A stretch of DNA of 64,000 bases from assembly GCF_010894405.1 (NCBI RefSeq), contig NZ_JAAIYA010000003.1, positions 310,001 through 374,000 on the forward strand, given 5' to 3'. Below, one piece after another: positions 30,966 through 39,146 of this stretch (positions are counted from its first letter, which is position 1; each line of letters starts with the position of its first letter). Source of the stretch: Pyxidicoccus caerfyrddinensis (GTDB lineage: Bacteria > Myxococcota > Myxococcia > Myxococcales > Myxococcaceae). The translations under genes were made by a program, and so were the position numbers. Below the pieces are notes generated by a model that worked only from the letters and a program-made list of their open reading frames with translations, ran no database searches and was not told the DNA's origin.

Positions 30966-31916
30966 ATGCATACGTCGCTCAAGCAGTGGTCCATGTCCCT
31001 CATCCTCGCCATGTCGTCGGCCACCGTGGCGTGCAATCCCCCCGAGCCCATCGTGCCGGACGAGGCGTGGGAGACGGGCGAGGCCGCGCAGCCGCTGGGG
31101 CCCGCGGCCTGCGAGCCGGGAGGCAGCCTCTTCGCACCCGGGGAGATTTCGCTGCCGGAGCGCTCGGAGTACCGGCTGTCCATCTCAGCGGACGGGCGGA
31201 CGGCGTACTACCACGTCGACCACGAGGCGCCGCCGTACCAGACGATTTACGTGACGCACCTGCGGAATGGGCACTGGACTCCCGGCGAGGTGGCGCCGTT
31301 CTCGGGCACGTACCAGGACTCGGACCCGTTCATCTCTCCGGACGGCCGGTCGATCTACTTCTCGTCCATCCGCCCGGTGGATGGCGTGCTGCGCGACGAC
31401 ACCGACCTCTACGTCGTGCGTCGCGTCGGGAGTGGGTGGGGGCCGGCCGAGCACCTCGGGCCCAACGTCAACTCCGTGCGGCAGGAGTTGTACGCGAGCG
31501 TGACGAACGACGGGACGCTGTACTTCGCGAGCGGCACGTTCGACTCGGACTTCGAAATCTACCGCTCGGTGCGCACGCGGACGGGCTACGCGCCGGCGGA
31601 GAACCTGGGCCTTGGCGTGAACAGCCCGGACACCTGGGAGTACAACCCGTGGGTGTCTCCGGATGGGCGGCTGATGGTCTTCGCCACGCTCAACCGGCCG
31701 GATGGGTACGGGCTGGGTGACCTCTACGTGAGCTACAACCGCGGCGGCACGTGGTCGCAGGCCATCAACCTGGGCCCGGCGGTGAACACGGAGAAGGACG
31801 AGTTCCACCCCCTGGTGAGCCGTGACTTGCGCCAGCTCTACTTCGTGCGGCAGACGTGGAACCCGTTCGTGCCGTCCGACTTCTACCGCCTCGACACGCG
31901 CTGCCTGTTCCGCTGA
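30966..31916 (+). CDS. PD40/TolB-like beta-propeller lipoprotein
   Basis: 316 aa. Lipoprotein signal with lipobox ATVAC (Cys 23). The mature part has PD40-type blades of the pattern DGRTAYY, SDPFISPDGRSIYFSS, ASVTNDGTLYFAS, NPWVSPDGRLMVFAT and HPLVSRDLRQLYFVR, giving a five-to-six-bladed propeller. The start at ATG 30966 has AAAGGAG seven bases upstream. A LytTR binding site 64-93 bases upstream makes it the likely target of the two-component pair just before it. It may bind a ligand or scaffold at the envelope. Confidence 0.8.
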   Translation: MHTSLKQWSMSLILAMSSATVACNPPEPIVPDEAWETGEAAQPLGPAACEPGGSLFAPGEISLPERSEYRLSISADGRTAYYHVDHEAPPYQTIYVTHLRNGHWTPGEVAPFSGTYQDSDPFISPDGRSIYFSSIRPVDGVLRDDTDLYVVRRVGSGWGPAEHLGPNVNSVRQELYASVTNDGTLYFASGTFDSDFEIYRSVRTRTGYAPAENLGLGVNSPDTWEYNPWVSPDGRLMVFATLNRPDGYGLGDLYVSYNRGGTWSQAINLGPAVNTEKDEFHPLVSRDLRQLYFVRQTWNPFVPSDFYRLDTRCLFR

Positions 31917-31929
31917 GCCGTGACGGTGG

Positions 31930-31960
31930 GGTGCCCACGCAAGGGGGAGGCGTGGGCGCC
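31930..31960. terminator. Hairpin between convergent lipoprotein genes
   Basis: GGTGCCCACGC (31930-31940) pairs with GCGTGGGCGCC (31950-31960) over 11 positions, one of them a G-U wobble, with a nine-base loop. It lies between the ends of the genes at 31916 and 31969. Confidence 0.65.
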
Positions 31961-31968
31961 TTGCTTCC

Positions 31969-32397
31969 CTACCAGGGGATGCTGCACGGGAGCGTCTTGT
32001 ACACCACGGCGGAGGGGGCGCCGTTGGCGTCCACCGCGTAGGCCTCCACCCTGAGCGACCAGAGGTACTCCTCTCCGCGGATGGGGGCGCGCGGGCAGTA
32101 GAAGTGCTCGATGTTGGCACCCTGGTACCAGCCGCTCACGTAGACGTTGCCGCTCCAGGACTGGGTCTCGGTGGTCTGCCAGTAGTACGTGTAGGGCGCG
32201 GGGCCGCTGCTGACGGTGTTCGTGAACACGGTGTCGCCCGTGCTGATGTTGCGGGTGAACGTCAGGTAGGACGTCAGCGACTGCTCGCTGCTGCCGTACT
32301 CGGGCGCGGTGCCTTCCTCCAGCGTGGGAGCGCCGCACGCATACAGCGAGCCACTGACCACGACGAGGAGCGCCTGACGGGACACGAGCTTCAGCAT
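31969..32397 (-). CDS. Small lipoprotein of unknown function
   Basis: 142 aa with a lipoprotein signal ending SGSLYACG (Cys about 21). The mature part is rich in Tyr, Trp, Ser and Thr and predicted all-beta (APYTYYWQTTE, GNVYVSGWYQG). The start has GGAG eight bases upstream. It shares layout and the PYTY-x-WQ motif with the lipoprotein at 47740-48195 (VTPYTYQWQVV), so both belong to one small family. Function unknown. Confidence 0.7.
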   Translation of the reverse strand: MLKLVSRQALLVVVSGSLYACGAPTLEEGTAPEYGSSEQSLTSYLTFTRNISTGDTVFTNTVSSGPAPYTYYWQTTETQSWSGNVYVSGWYQGANIEHFYCPRAPIRGEEYLWSLRVEAYAVDANGAPSAVVYKTLPCSIPW

Positions 32398-32455
32398 GGT
32401 GCGTTCTCCAGAGGCACTGCGGGCACGGACGACAGGGAGGACGCGCCCGCCCGTT

Positions 32456-33373
32456 TCAGTCGAGGCGCTCCCAGATGCCGTTGTCCTTCAAGCGGAACAC
32501 ACCTCCGCTCTTGATGGAACACAGCCCCAGGTCTCCGGCGGAGAGGAGCATGCGGCAGGAGGTGTCTTCTTCCTGCTCGTCGCTGTCATCCGCCAGGGCG
32601 GAGAGGCGGCTCTCCCCCGTGAGCTTGAACACGCGGGAGTCCGTACGGACGAAGACCTCACCCTGATGGAAGCACACGTCCCGGAGGTCCTCGTGCCGGC
32701 CCGTGTCGAGCGCCTCCCACCGGCCCCGCCGTCCACGGACCAGCGCTCCCTCCTGGCCGACGATGTAGACGAGCCCCTCCTCGGTGACGGTGACGGCGCC
32801 CAGGTGCGCCCGGGTCGGCGAGTCCTCACGACTCCATCCCTCACCGGTGCGGACCCAGATTTCACCCTTCCACCCCACCGCGTAGACTTCGTTCGCGGAG
32901 CGGCCCGCGAGGCCGGTGAAGTGGACGACGCCGTCCTCGACACCCGGTACGGGGGCGCTCAGGTCGGTCCACCGTCCATCCACTTCACGGCGCAGGACTT
33001 CCCGGCCCAGGCCGCACGCGTAGATGGCGTTGTCGATGGTCGCGAGGAGGGTCACCCCGATGTGCCTGGGAATGCGCGACAGCGACGCCTGCATCCCTTC
33101 CGCCCACGGGCGCAGCTCGCACAACTTGCCGCCCTCGCCCAGGGCCAGGACGAGCCAGGTGGACTCACCCGGAGGGCGCGCGGCCGTCATGCTGAAGGTC
33201 GTCCAGTCCGGCCTCGTCTCGAACGGGTGCCACTGCCCGTCGAGGTACATGCTGAACACGCTCTGGGGCTTGCCGACGGCCGCCAGGTGGAAGTCCTCCG
33301 CCGCGACGAAGAGCGGTCCGTCCGCGGCACCCGCCACGCATCCGCCGATGAACCTGAATCGCTCCGTATCCAA
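32456..33373 (-). CDS. Beta-propeller-like protein of unknown function
   Basis: 305 aa from TTG 33373, preferred because GGAGAG lies about seven bases upstream; no in-frame ATG with a better site is near. No signal peptide is seen. The sequence is made of irregular propeller blades such as ANEVYAVGWKGEIWVRTGEGW, EGLVYIVGQEGALV and DVCFHQGEVFVRTDSRVFKL. It follows the exporter-module-2 ATPase gene on the same strand after 84 bases and may be co-transcribed. Function unknown. Confidence 0.65.
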   Translation of the reverse strand: MDTERFRFIGGCVAGAADGPLFVAAEDFHLAAVGKPQSVFSMYLDGQWHPFETRPDWTTFSMTAARPPGESTWLVLALGEGGKLCELRPWAEGMQASLSRIPRHIGVTLLATIDNAIYACGLGREVLRREVDGRWTDLSAPVPGVEDGVVHFTGLAGRSANEVYAVGWKGEIWVRTGEGWSREDSPTRAHLGAVTVTEEGLVYIVGQEGALVRGRRGRWEALDTGRHEDLRDVCFHQGEVFVRTDSRVFKLTGESRLSALADDSDEQEEDTSCRMLLSAGDLGLCSIKSGGVFRLKDNGIWERLD

Positions 33374-33457
33374 GTTGCATTCTCTCCGTCGGAGCACCGT
33401 AGAGGCCCGAGCCCGGCCAGGCAAGCGGCAGGGCCCCCGGGCTCCGGGTGCGGACCC

Positions 33458-34174
33458 TCACTGCGCGGAGGCGGCCAGCTCCAGCGCGTGAGGGCGTTCC
33501 ACGTCGTCCATCCGGAAGCCATCCGCCAGCCGCACCACGCGCCGGGCGCGCTTCATCACGCGAGGGTCGTGTGTGGAGAAGAGGAACGTGACGTGGTGCG
33601 TGCGGTTGAGCTCCTCCATCAGGTCCAGAATCTGCTCGCTCGTGACGGAGTCCAGGTTCGCAGTCGGCTCGTCCGCGAGGACGATTTGCGGCTGCGTCAC
33701 CAGGGCGCGGGCAATGGCCACTCGCTGCCGCTGGCCGCCGGACAGCTCGTCGGGGCGGTGCTTCAGCACGTGGGACAGCCCCACGTCCTTCGCGATGCTC
33801 AGGGCCCGGGCGCGCAGGGTGGAGCGCGGCTCGTCGCGGATGAGGCAGGGGAACTCGATGTTCTCCAGCACGTTCAGCACGGGGATGAGGTTGAACGCCT
33901 GGAAGATGAAGCCAATCTTCCGGTTGCGCAGCTCGGCGAGCTCGTTGAAGTCGCGGTCGCCAATCTCGCGCCCCTCCAGCTTGTACGAGCCGTGCGTCGC
34001 CTGGTCCAGGCAGCCGATGATGTTGAGCAGCGTCGTCTTGCCCGAGCCCGACGGCCCCATCACCACGGTGAACTCGCCCTCCTCCACGTCCAGGTCCACG
34101 CCCCGGAGCGCCTCCACGGTGGTCTTCCCCAGCTGGTAGCTCTTGTGGATGTCCCGCATCTCGACGATGGCCAT
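33458..34174 (-). CDS. ABC transporter ATP-binding protein (LolD type)
   Basis: 238 aa with canonical motifs: Walker A GPSGSGKT, Q-loop FQAFNLIPVLN, signature LSGGQRQRVAIARAL, Walker B IVLADEPTANLDS and H-loop STHD. It is the last gene of exporter operon 2 and pairs with the two LolC/E-type permeases at 36436-38912. An AAAGGAA ribosome-binding site precedes ATG 34174. The set resembles Lol/MacB mechanotransmission systems rather than importers. Confidence 0.9.
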   Translation of the reverse strand: MAIVEMRDIHKSYQLGKTTVEALRGVDLDVEEGEFTVVMGPSGSGKTTLLNIIGCLDQATHGSYKLEGREIGDRDFNELAELRNRKIGFIFQAFNLIPVLNVLENIEFPCLIRDEPRSTLRARALSIAKDVGLSHVLKHRPDELSGGQRQRVAIARALVTQPQIVLADEPTANLDSVTSEQILDLMEELNRTHHVTFLFSTHDPRVMKRARRVVRLADGFRMDDVERPHALELAASAQ

Positions 34175-34192
34175 GGTGTTCCTTTCGCTTCG

Positions 34193-35665
34193 TTAGAAGA
34201 AGGCGCGAGCGCTCATCAGCGCGCGCCAGTCGGTGGAGGAGAGCGCCAGCTCTCCGTACGTCCTGCCGCCCACCTCCACGCCGTTCAGCACGGGCAGTGG
34301 GATGTAGGCGGCGGCGGTGAGCGTCAGCCAGTCTCGGGCCGACCAGCTCAGGGATGGGCTGAGCTGCCCGGAGAAGTCCCCCAGGCTCAGCACCAGCGAT
34401 GCGCCCGCCGTGAAGTCGTCATGAATCTGCGGCTTGCTGTAGCTGACGAACAGGTAGTGCCGGCGCAGCGGGTCGAAGCTGTACCGCTGCGGCGTCCCCG
34501 GGTCCGAGGCCGCGCCCGAGCCGCCCAGCACGCCCGCGATGCTCGCGGCCAGCGCCGGATTCGCGCGCGCCAGCTCGCCCGCGGCGGCCATCGTTCCCAC
34601 GTAGCGAGCGAAGCCCGCGGAGTCCAACCCGTCCGCGTGGAACGCATACTCAGCCGACAGCATCGCGCTGTCCTCGAAGAGGTACCGCGCGCCCAGGAGC
34701 ACCTGCGGCCGCAGCCGTCCGTCATGCAGCCGGGGGCGCGAGGCCAGCGCCACATCCCGCGCCACGCAGTCCGCCAGCGCTTCCGCGCTGCCCGTGCATG
34801 CGGGCTCCAACTCCAGCCGCGTGGAGCCCGTCTGGAGCAGCGCCTCGCCGTGGACCTCCAGCCCGCCGAAGACGTGCGAGACGGACAGGCCCAGCCGGTG
34901 CTTGTGCGTGAAGGCGTCGTTGTAGAGGTGGGTGAAGGCGTAGACGACGTTGATGTCCGTGTCCGCCACCAGCGCGTAGGCGCGCGCGGCCACCGCGTAG
35001 TGGGCCTCGTCGTCGCGGTCGTCCGCCACCAGGCCCTGCTCGGCCTCCGCCGTGGGCTGGTCCGGGTAGACGAGCAGCGCGGTGGGCAGGCCCGCGTACT
35101 GCCGCAGCACCTTGGCCGCGCCCACGAGCGAGAAGGTGAAGCGGTCGAAGGGCAGCTCCACCCGCGCCAGCCACGCGCCGGCCCGCTGCGCCGCCGGGTC
35201 GGTGGGGTCCTTGGGCGGGTTGAGGAAGTCCGTCGGGTTCTGCGCCAGCCCCGCGCCCCACACCACGCGCTTCTTGCCCACGGTAAGGCTCAGGTGCGGC
35301 GTCAGCGCCCAGTCGCCATACAGCTCGCTCACCACGATGGAGGGGCGGTACTCGGGCAGGTCCCGCTCCACGCCTTCGACGAGGCCGGCGCGCTGCCAGA
35401 AGAGGGACACGTCCGTGTTCAGGAAGGCTTCGGGGGTGAAGCGCAGCTTGAGCTGGAGGTTGCCCTCGGTGAGGTTCGTCAGCGCGGGCTGGCCCTCGCC
35501 GGGCAACATGCGCTCGGAGAGGATGCGCGCGTAGGTGAAGCGGCTGTCGAGGTAGCCCGTCGTCGTCACCTCGAGCGAGTGAGACGACTCGGCCGCGGGC
35601 GCGTCCTCGACGGGAGCCTGCGCGAGGAAGGCGGCGGTGAGCAGCGAAGGGAGCAGGGGCATCAT
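34193..35665 (-). CDS. Outer-membrane beta-barrel protein of exporter operon 2
   Basis: About 490 aa with a signal peptide (LLPSLLTAAFLAQA) and alternating beta-strand composition: LEVTTTGYLDSRFTYA, LQLKLRFTPEAFLNTD, LSLTVGKKRVVWGAG, and a C-terminal GELALSSTDWRALMSARAFF ending in Phe, as outer-membrane barrels do. Repeated strand motifs of the kind LGARYLFEDSAMLSAEYAFH fit a DUF1302-like or porin-like barrel. ATG 35665 is preferred; GTG 35674 is possible. Its place between a LolA-like protein and the ATPase suggests it is the outer-membrane end of the exporter. Confidence 0.75.
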   Translation of the reverse strand: MMPLLPSLLTAAFLAQAPVEDAPAAESSHSLEVTTTGYLDSRFTYARILSERMLPGEGQPALTNLTEGNLQLKLRFTPEAFLNTDVSLFWQRAGLVEGVERDLPEYRPSIVVSELYGDWALTPHLSLTVGKKRVVWGAGLAQNPTDFLNPPKDPTDPAAQRAGAWLARVELPFDRFTFSLVGAAKVLRQYAGLPTALLVYPDQPTAEAEQGLVADDRDDEAHYAVAARAYALVADTDINVVYAFTHLYNDAFTHKHRLGLSVSHVFGGLEVHGEALLQTGSTRLELEPACTGSAEALADCVARDVALASRPRLHDGRLRPQVLLGARYLFEDSAMLSAEYAFHADGLDSAGFARYVGTMAAAGELARANPALAASIAGVLGGSGAASDPGTPQRYSFDPLRRHYLFVSYSKPQIHDDFTAGASLVLSLGDFSGQLSPSLSWSARDWLTLTAAAYIPLPVLNGVEVGGRTYGELALSSTDWRALMSARAFF

Positions 35666-35686
35666 GGCGCGCACTCGGAAGGGGTT

Positions 35687-36406
35687 TCAGCGGCCCAGGT
35701 CGTCGAGGACGAAGCGCCCGTTCGGCAGCGCGTCGCGCAGCTCGAAGCGGTCGAAGGTCAGCTCGCTGAAGCGCTGGGTGACAATCATGTTGCGCATGAG
35801 CACGCGGGCCGGGCGGCGCAGTCCGCCGAAGTCGCGCACCTCGGTGAACTCGGCGGTGCGCAGCAGCTTGCCGCTGACCGTGTAGTACTCGCCCTTCAGC
35901 GGGACGCCGTCCGCCTTGCTCAGCCAGAGCTTGATGCGGTCATACGCGGCGTCCTCCGTCTTCGCGTGCAGCTCCAGCACCCACGCCTGCTCTTCCTCGG
36001 CGAGCAGCTTCGCTTCGTAGTCCCGCGTGTAGTTGGTGCGCAGCACGTCCGCGTTGTTGAAGTCACCGCCCTGGAACGAGTCGCGGTTGGCGATGCGCAG
36101 CGCCCGCTTGAGGTTCGGCATGTAGACCCAGGAGTTGTCCCCCACGCGGAGCATCTCCTGTCCGCGCGAGGCGGCCGGCTCCTGGAACCAGGCGCGGAAG
36201 CGGTCCGTGCCGGACTTCATCACCTTCATCCGGTACGTCCGCGTGCTGCCGTCTTCGCGGTGCGCCGTCATCACCATGACGGCCTCGAAGCTCGCGGGCC
36301 CCATGACGGCGTCGTACTGGCGGAGCAGCTCCTCCGGGGACGGTGACGCGGCGGAGGCGGCGAGGGGAAGCAACGACAGACACAGCAGGAGTGCGAGTGA
36401 CTTCAT
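35687..36406 (-). CDS. LolA-like outer-membrane lipoprotein-sorting protein
   Basis: 239 aa: signal peptide (LALLLCLSLLPLAASAA), then a periplasmic domain of the LolA/LolB fold with MVMTAHREDGSTRTYRMKVM, RFRAWFQEP, SWVYMPNLKRALRIA and FTEVRDFGGLRRPARV. Proteins of this type carry lipids or lipoproteins across the periplasm. It lies between the permease genes and the barrel gene, which suggests the module moves a lipid-like substrate from inner to outer membrane. Confidence 0.85.
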   Translation of the reverse strand: MKSLALLLCLSLLPLAASAASPSPEELLRQYDAVMGPASFEAVMVMTAHREDGSTRTYRMKVMKSGTDRFRAWFQEPAASRGQEMLRVGDNSWVYMPNLKRALRIANRDSFQGGDFNNADVLRTNYTRDYEAKLLAEEEQAWVLELHAKTEDAAYDRIKLWLSKADGVPLKGEYYTVSGKLLRTAEFTEVRDFGGLRRPARVLMRNMIVTQRFSELTFDRFELRDALPNGRFVLDDLGR

Positions 36407-36435
36407 GGAGGTCTCCAGGCGAAGGAGGGCCGCGC

Positions 36436-37656
36436 TCACAGCGAGCGCAGCGCCTCGACGGGGTGCAGGCGCGCGGCGCGCAGCGCGGGGAACACGGCGG
36501 CCACGACGGCGCCGAGCGTGGAGGTGAGCAGCACCGCCGCCAGCAGCCGCGGCGTGAGGGCGGGGATGATGGTGTACGGGGCGGTGCCGCCGGGCATGGC
36601 CATCTGGAAGCCGCCCCGTGCGGCGGACACGGCCACCTGCGCGAAGACGAGGCCCGCGCCGAGCACTCCCCCGAGCAGCGCCTGGAGCGCGGCCTCCAGG
36701 AGGAACAGCCCGCCCACCTGCCAGCGGCGGATGCCCACGGCCAGCATGGTGCCAATCTCGCGGGTGCGCTCCTTCACGCTCATCCACATGGCGTTGGCCA
36801 CGCCGAAGACGGCCAGGATGATGCACACCCCGACGATGATGGTGAGCATGACCTGCTGGGTGCGGATGCGGTCCACGACTCCCGGGCGCAGATCCGCCCA
36901 GGTGTGCACCTCGTATGTGTCCCCCAGCGCCGCCCGCAGCCGCGCCGCCACCGCGTCCACCTCGTCGCGGTCCTCCACCGCCACCACGTACTCGGTGACG
37001 CGTCCGTCCATGCGCAGCAGCCGCTGCGCTTCGGCGAGGGGCAGGGACAGCGTGCGCTTGGACTCCTGCGGGTTGAGGCTGATGACGGTGCCGACGAGGT
37101 CCAAATCGAGCGCGTTCTCCTTGTTCTTCTGCGTGGTGGCCTGGAGCACCAGGGACGCTCCGGGCTTCAGCTCCAGCGCGCTGGCCAGCTCCTGGCCCAT
37201 CACCGCGCCCTGGGGCGCGTCCGCGCTCACGGGGCGGCCGTGCACCTCGCGGTGGGCCAGCGGCAGCACGTCCAGCTCGCGCGCGGGGTCCACGCCCTGG
37301 CCGACCACGAGCGTGGCGCGCGAGCCGTTCGACACCTGCCCGGAGAAGGCGATGCGCGGCATCACCTCGCGCACGCCGGGCACGGCGCGCAGCTTCGCCT
37401 CCAGCGCGGTGTCCCGCGGCAGGTCCAGCTTCAGCGGCTGGTTCTCCTTCAGGTCGAAGTAGCCGCGGCGGTGGACCTGGATGGCGCCCACGCGCGCCTC
37501 GACGACGTCGTCGACGGCGGCGTTCTGCATGCCCTTGATGCGGGCGCCGAGGAACAGGCTCACGGCGACGCCGAAGAGGATGGCGCCGGTGGTGATGGCG
37601 TTCCGGGCCTTGCTGCGGGTGAGGTTGCGAACGGCGAGCGTCAGCAGGGGTGACAT
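36436..37656 (-). CDS. ABC transporter permease (LolC/E-MacB type), second of pair
   Basis: 406 aa from ATG 37656 (the frame is open further upstream but overlaps the other permease). One N-terminal TM helix, a periplasmic MacB-like domain of about 230 residues, then three C-terminal TM helices starting near 270 (VMLTIIVGVCIILAVFGVANAM) with the coupling motif VKERTREIGTMLAVGIRR. It ends LHPVEALRSL, the usual end of this family. It is paralogous to the preceding permease, and both probably form a heterodimer with the ATPase at 33458. Confidence 0.88.
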   Translation of the reverse strand: MSPLLTLAVRNLTRSKARNAITTGAILFGVAVSLFLGARIKGMQNAAVDDVVEARVGAIQVHRRGYFDLKENQPLKLDLPRDTALEAKLRAVPGVREVMPRIAFSGQVSNGSRATLVVGQGVDPARELDVLPLAHREVHGRPVSADAPQGAVMGQELASALELKPGASLVLQATTQKNKENALDLDLVGTVISLNPQESKRTLSLPLAEAQRLLRMDGRVTEYVVAVEDRDEVDAVAARLRAALGDTYEVHTWADLRPGVVDRIRTQQVMLTIIVGVCIILAVFGVANAMWMSVKERTREIGTMLAVGIRRWQVGGLFLLEAALQALLGGVLGAGLVFAQVAVSAARGGFQMAMPGGTAPYTIIPALTPRLLAAVLLTSTLGAVVAAVFPALRAARLHPVEALRSL

Positions 37657-37694
37657 GGCTTGGAGCTCCGGTGGGGCGCGGAAGAAGAGGGCCT

Positions 37695-38912
37695 TCAGTT
37701 GCCGGCGAGGGCCTGCACGGGACGCAGGCGGCTGGCGCGCCAGGCGGGGTAGAGCGAGAAGAGGGCCGCGCCCACGACGGCCACCGCGACGAGCAGGGCC
37801 AGCTCCCCGGGCGGCATCGCGGGGTGCACCTCGATGGGGATGACGCCCTTGGCGCCCATGGGGACGAAGGAGAGGCCCTTGCGCCCCAGGTGCGCGACGA
37901 CGGCCATTCCAACGAGCGCGCCACCGGCTGCACCGAGGAGGCCCATCACCGCCGCCTCGGCGAGGAAGAGGGCCGCAATCCACGAGCGGCGCACGCCCAC
38001 GGCCATCATGGTGCCAATCTCGCGGGTGCGCTCCAGCACCGTCATCAGCGAGGTGTTGGCCACACCCAGCAGCATCAGCACCAGGAACACCGTCGTCACC
38101 GTGGAGGACAGGTTGCCCATGCGCTCCATGGCGTCCTTCGCCACCGGGGCCACCTCGTCCCACGTGTGCACCTCGTACTCGGGGCCCAGCTCGGCGCGCA
38201 GGCGGCCGGCCACCTCGGGGGCACGGTCCAGGTCCTTCACCGACACGGCCAGCTCCGTGGCGCGGCCCTCCATGCGGAGCAGGCGCTGCGCCATCGCGAG
38301 CGACACCTGGCCGAAGCGCGCCTCACCGGGGCCGAGCGCCAGCAGCGTGCCGCTCATCTTCGCGGCCTCCGCGTTGAGTGCGCCGTCGCGGTCCGCCGCG
38401 AGCAGCACGGCCTCGGTGCCCGGGTGCAGGCCCACCGCAGACGACAGCGACTCCGCGAGCAGCAGGTCCGCGTCCTCCTTGAAGGTGGAGCCTGGCAGCC
38501 GGGTGAGCGCCCGCCGGGGGCACACCGCCTGCTCACGCTCGGGGTCCAGCCCCAGGGCCGTGAAGAAGAGGCTCTCGTCGCCCACGCTCATCGTGCCGGA
38601 GAACTGGAGCCGGGGGGCCACGGCGGTGACGCCCTCCACGTGACTCACGCGGGAGAGGAAGGCGTCGTCGGCGGGCACGTCCAGCGAGAGCGGCGTGGAG
38701 AGGACGTTCTTCACGTAGCCGGCGTGGTGCACCTGCACCGCGCCCGTGGCGGCGGTGACGAACTGCACCACGATGCCGCGCTTCATCCCGTTGACGAAGC
38801 CGTGGACGATGACGGTGATGCCCACGCCCACCACGAGTGCCGCGAGGGTGAGCGCGGTGCGGCGGCGGTTGCGCAGGACGTTCCTGCAGGCGACGGTGAA
38901 AAGGGTCCACAT
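37695..38912 (-). CDS. ABC transporter permease (LolC/E-MacB type), first gene of exporter operon 2
   Basis: 405 aa from ATG 38912. N-terminal TM helix (ALTLAALVVGVGITVIVHGF), periplasmic domain, three C-terminal TM helices, coupling motif LERTREIGTMMAVGVRR and the family end LRPVQALAGN. GGAG lies about 12 bases upstream of the start. A sigma-54-like promoter at 38955-38971 and an inverted repeat at 39015-39054 lie upstream, and an NtrC pair diverges from it, so activation by that pair is inferred. Confidence 0.88.
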   Translation of the reverse strand: MWTLFTVACRNVLRNRRRTALTLAALVVGVGITVIVHGFVNGMKRGIVVQFVTAATGAVQVHHAGYVKNVLSTPLSLDVPADDAFLSRVSHVEGVTAVAPRLQFSGTMSVGDESLFFTALGLDPEREQAVCPRRALTRLPGSTFKEDADLLLAESLSSAVGLHPGTEAVLLAADRDGALNAEAAKMSGTLLALGPGEARFGQVSLAMAQRLLRMEGRATELAVSVKDLDRAPEVAGRLRAELGPEYEVHTWDEVAPVAKDAMERMGNLSSTVTTVFLVLMLLGVANTSLMTVLERTREIGTMMAVGVRRSWIAALFLAEAAVMGLLGAAGGALVGMAVVAHLGRKGLSFVPMGAKGVIPIEVHPAMPPGELALLVAVAVVGAALFSLYPAWRASRLRPVQALAGN

Positions 38913-38954
38913 GGGCGGGGCGGCTCCGGCTGGCGATTCGGCGGAGCGGCCCTT

Positions 38955-38971
38955 GAGCACGGCGCATGCCA
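38955..38971 (-). promoter_or_regulatory. Sigma-54-like promoter of exporter operon 2
   Basis: On the minus strand the sequence is TGGCATG-CGCC-GTGCT, against the consensus TGGCACG-N4-TTGCW: two mismatches, with the GG and GC pairs exactly spaced (GC at 38958-38957). The predicted start near 38945 gives a leader of about 33 bases before ATG 38912. The divergent neighbour encodes an NtrC-family activator with intact GAFTGA. Confidence 0.6.
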
Positions 38972-39014
38972 GGGCCCTTCTCGCTGGAGCCGAGGCGCGG
39001 ATGGCCCGCCGAGG

Positions 39015-39054
39015 TGTCAGGAGAGCCGGCGGAGGGGTGCCGGATTTCCTGACA
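39015..39054. promoter_or_regulatory. Spaced inverted repeat, candidate activator binding site
   Basis: TGTCAGGA (39015-39022) and its exact complement TCCTGACA (39047-39054) are 32 bases apart centre to centre, about three helical turns. The pair lies 44-99 bases upstream of the sigma-54-like element for the minus-strand operon and also upstream of the divergent kinase gene. This is a normal place for an NtrC-type activator site. Confidence 0.5.
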
Positions 39055-39146
39055 GGTGGCTGGGGAGCGAGGGCCTCTTCCCTCTTGGCTCGCGGCCCTG
39101 GCCGGTGAGGCCCGGGACGTGCACCATGGGTCCCCGGAGGATGGCC

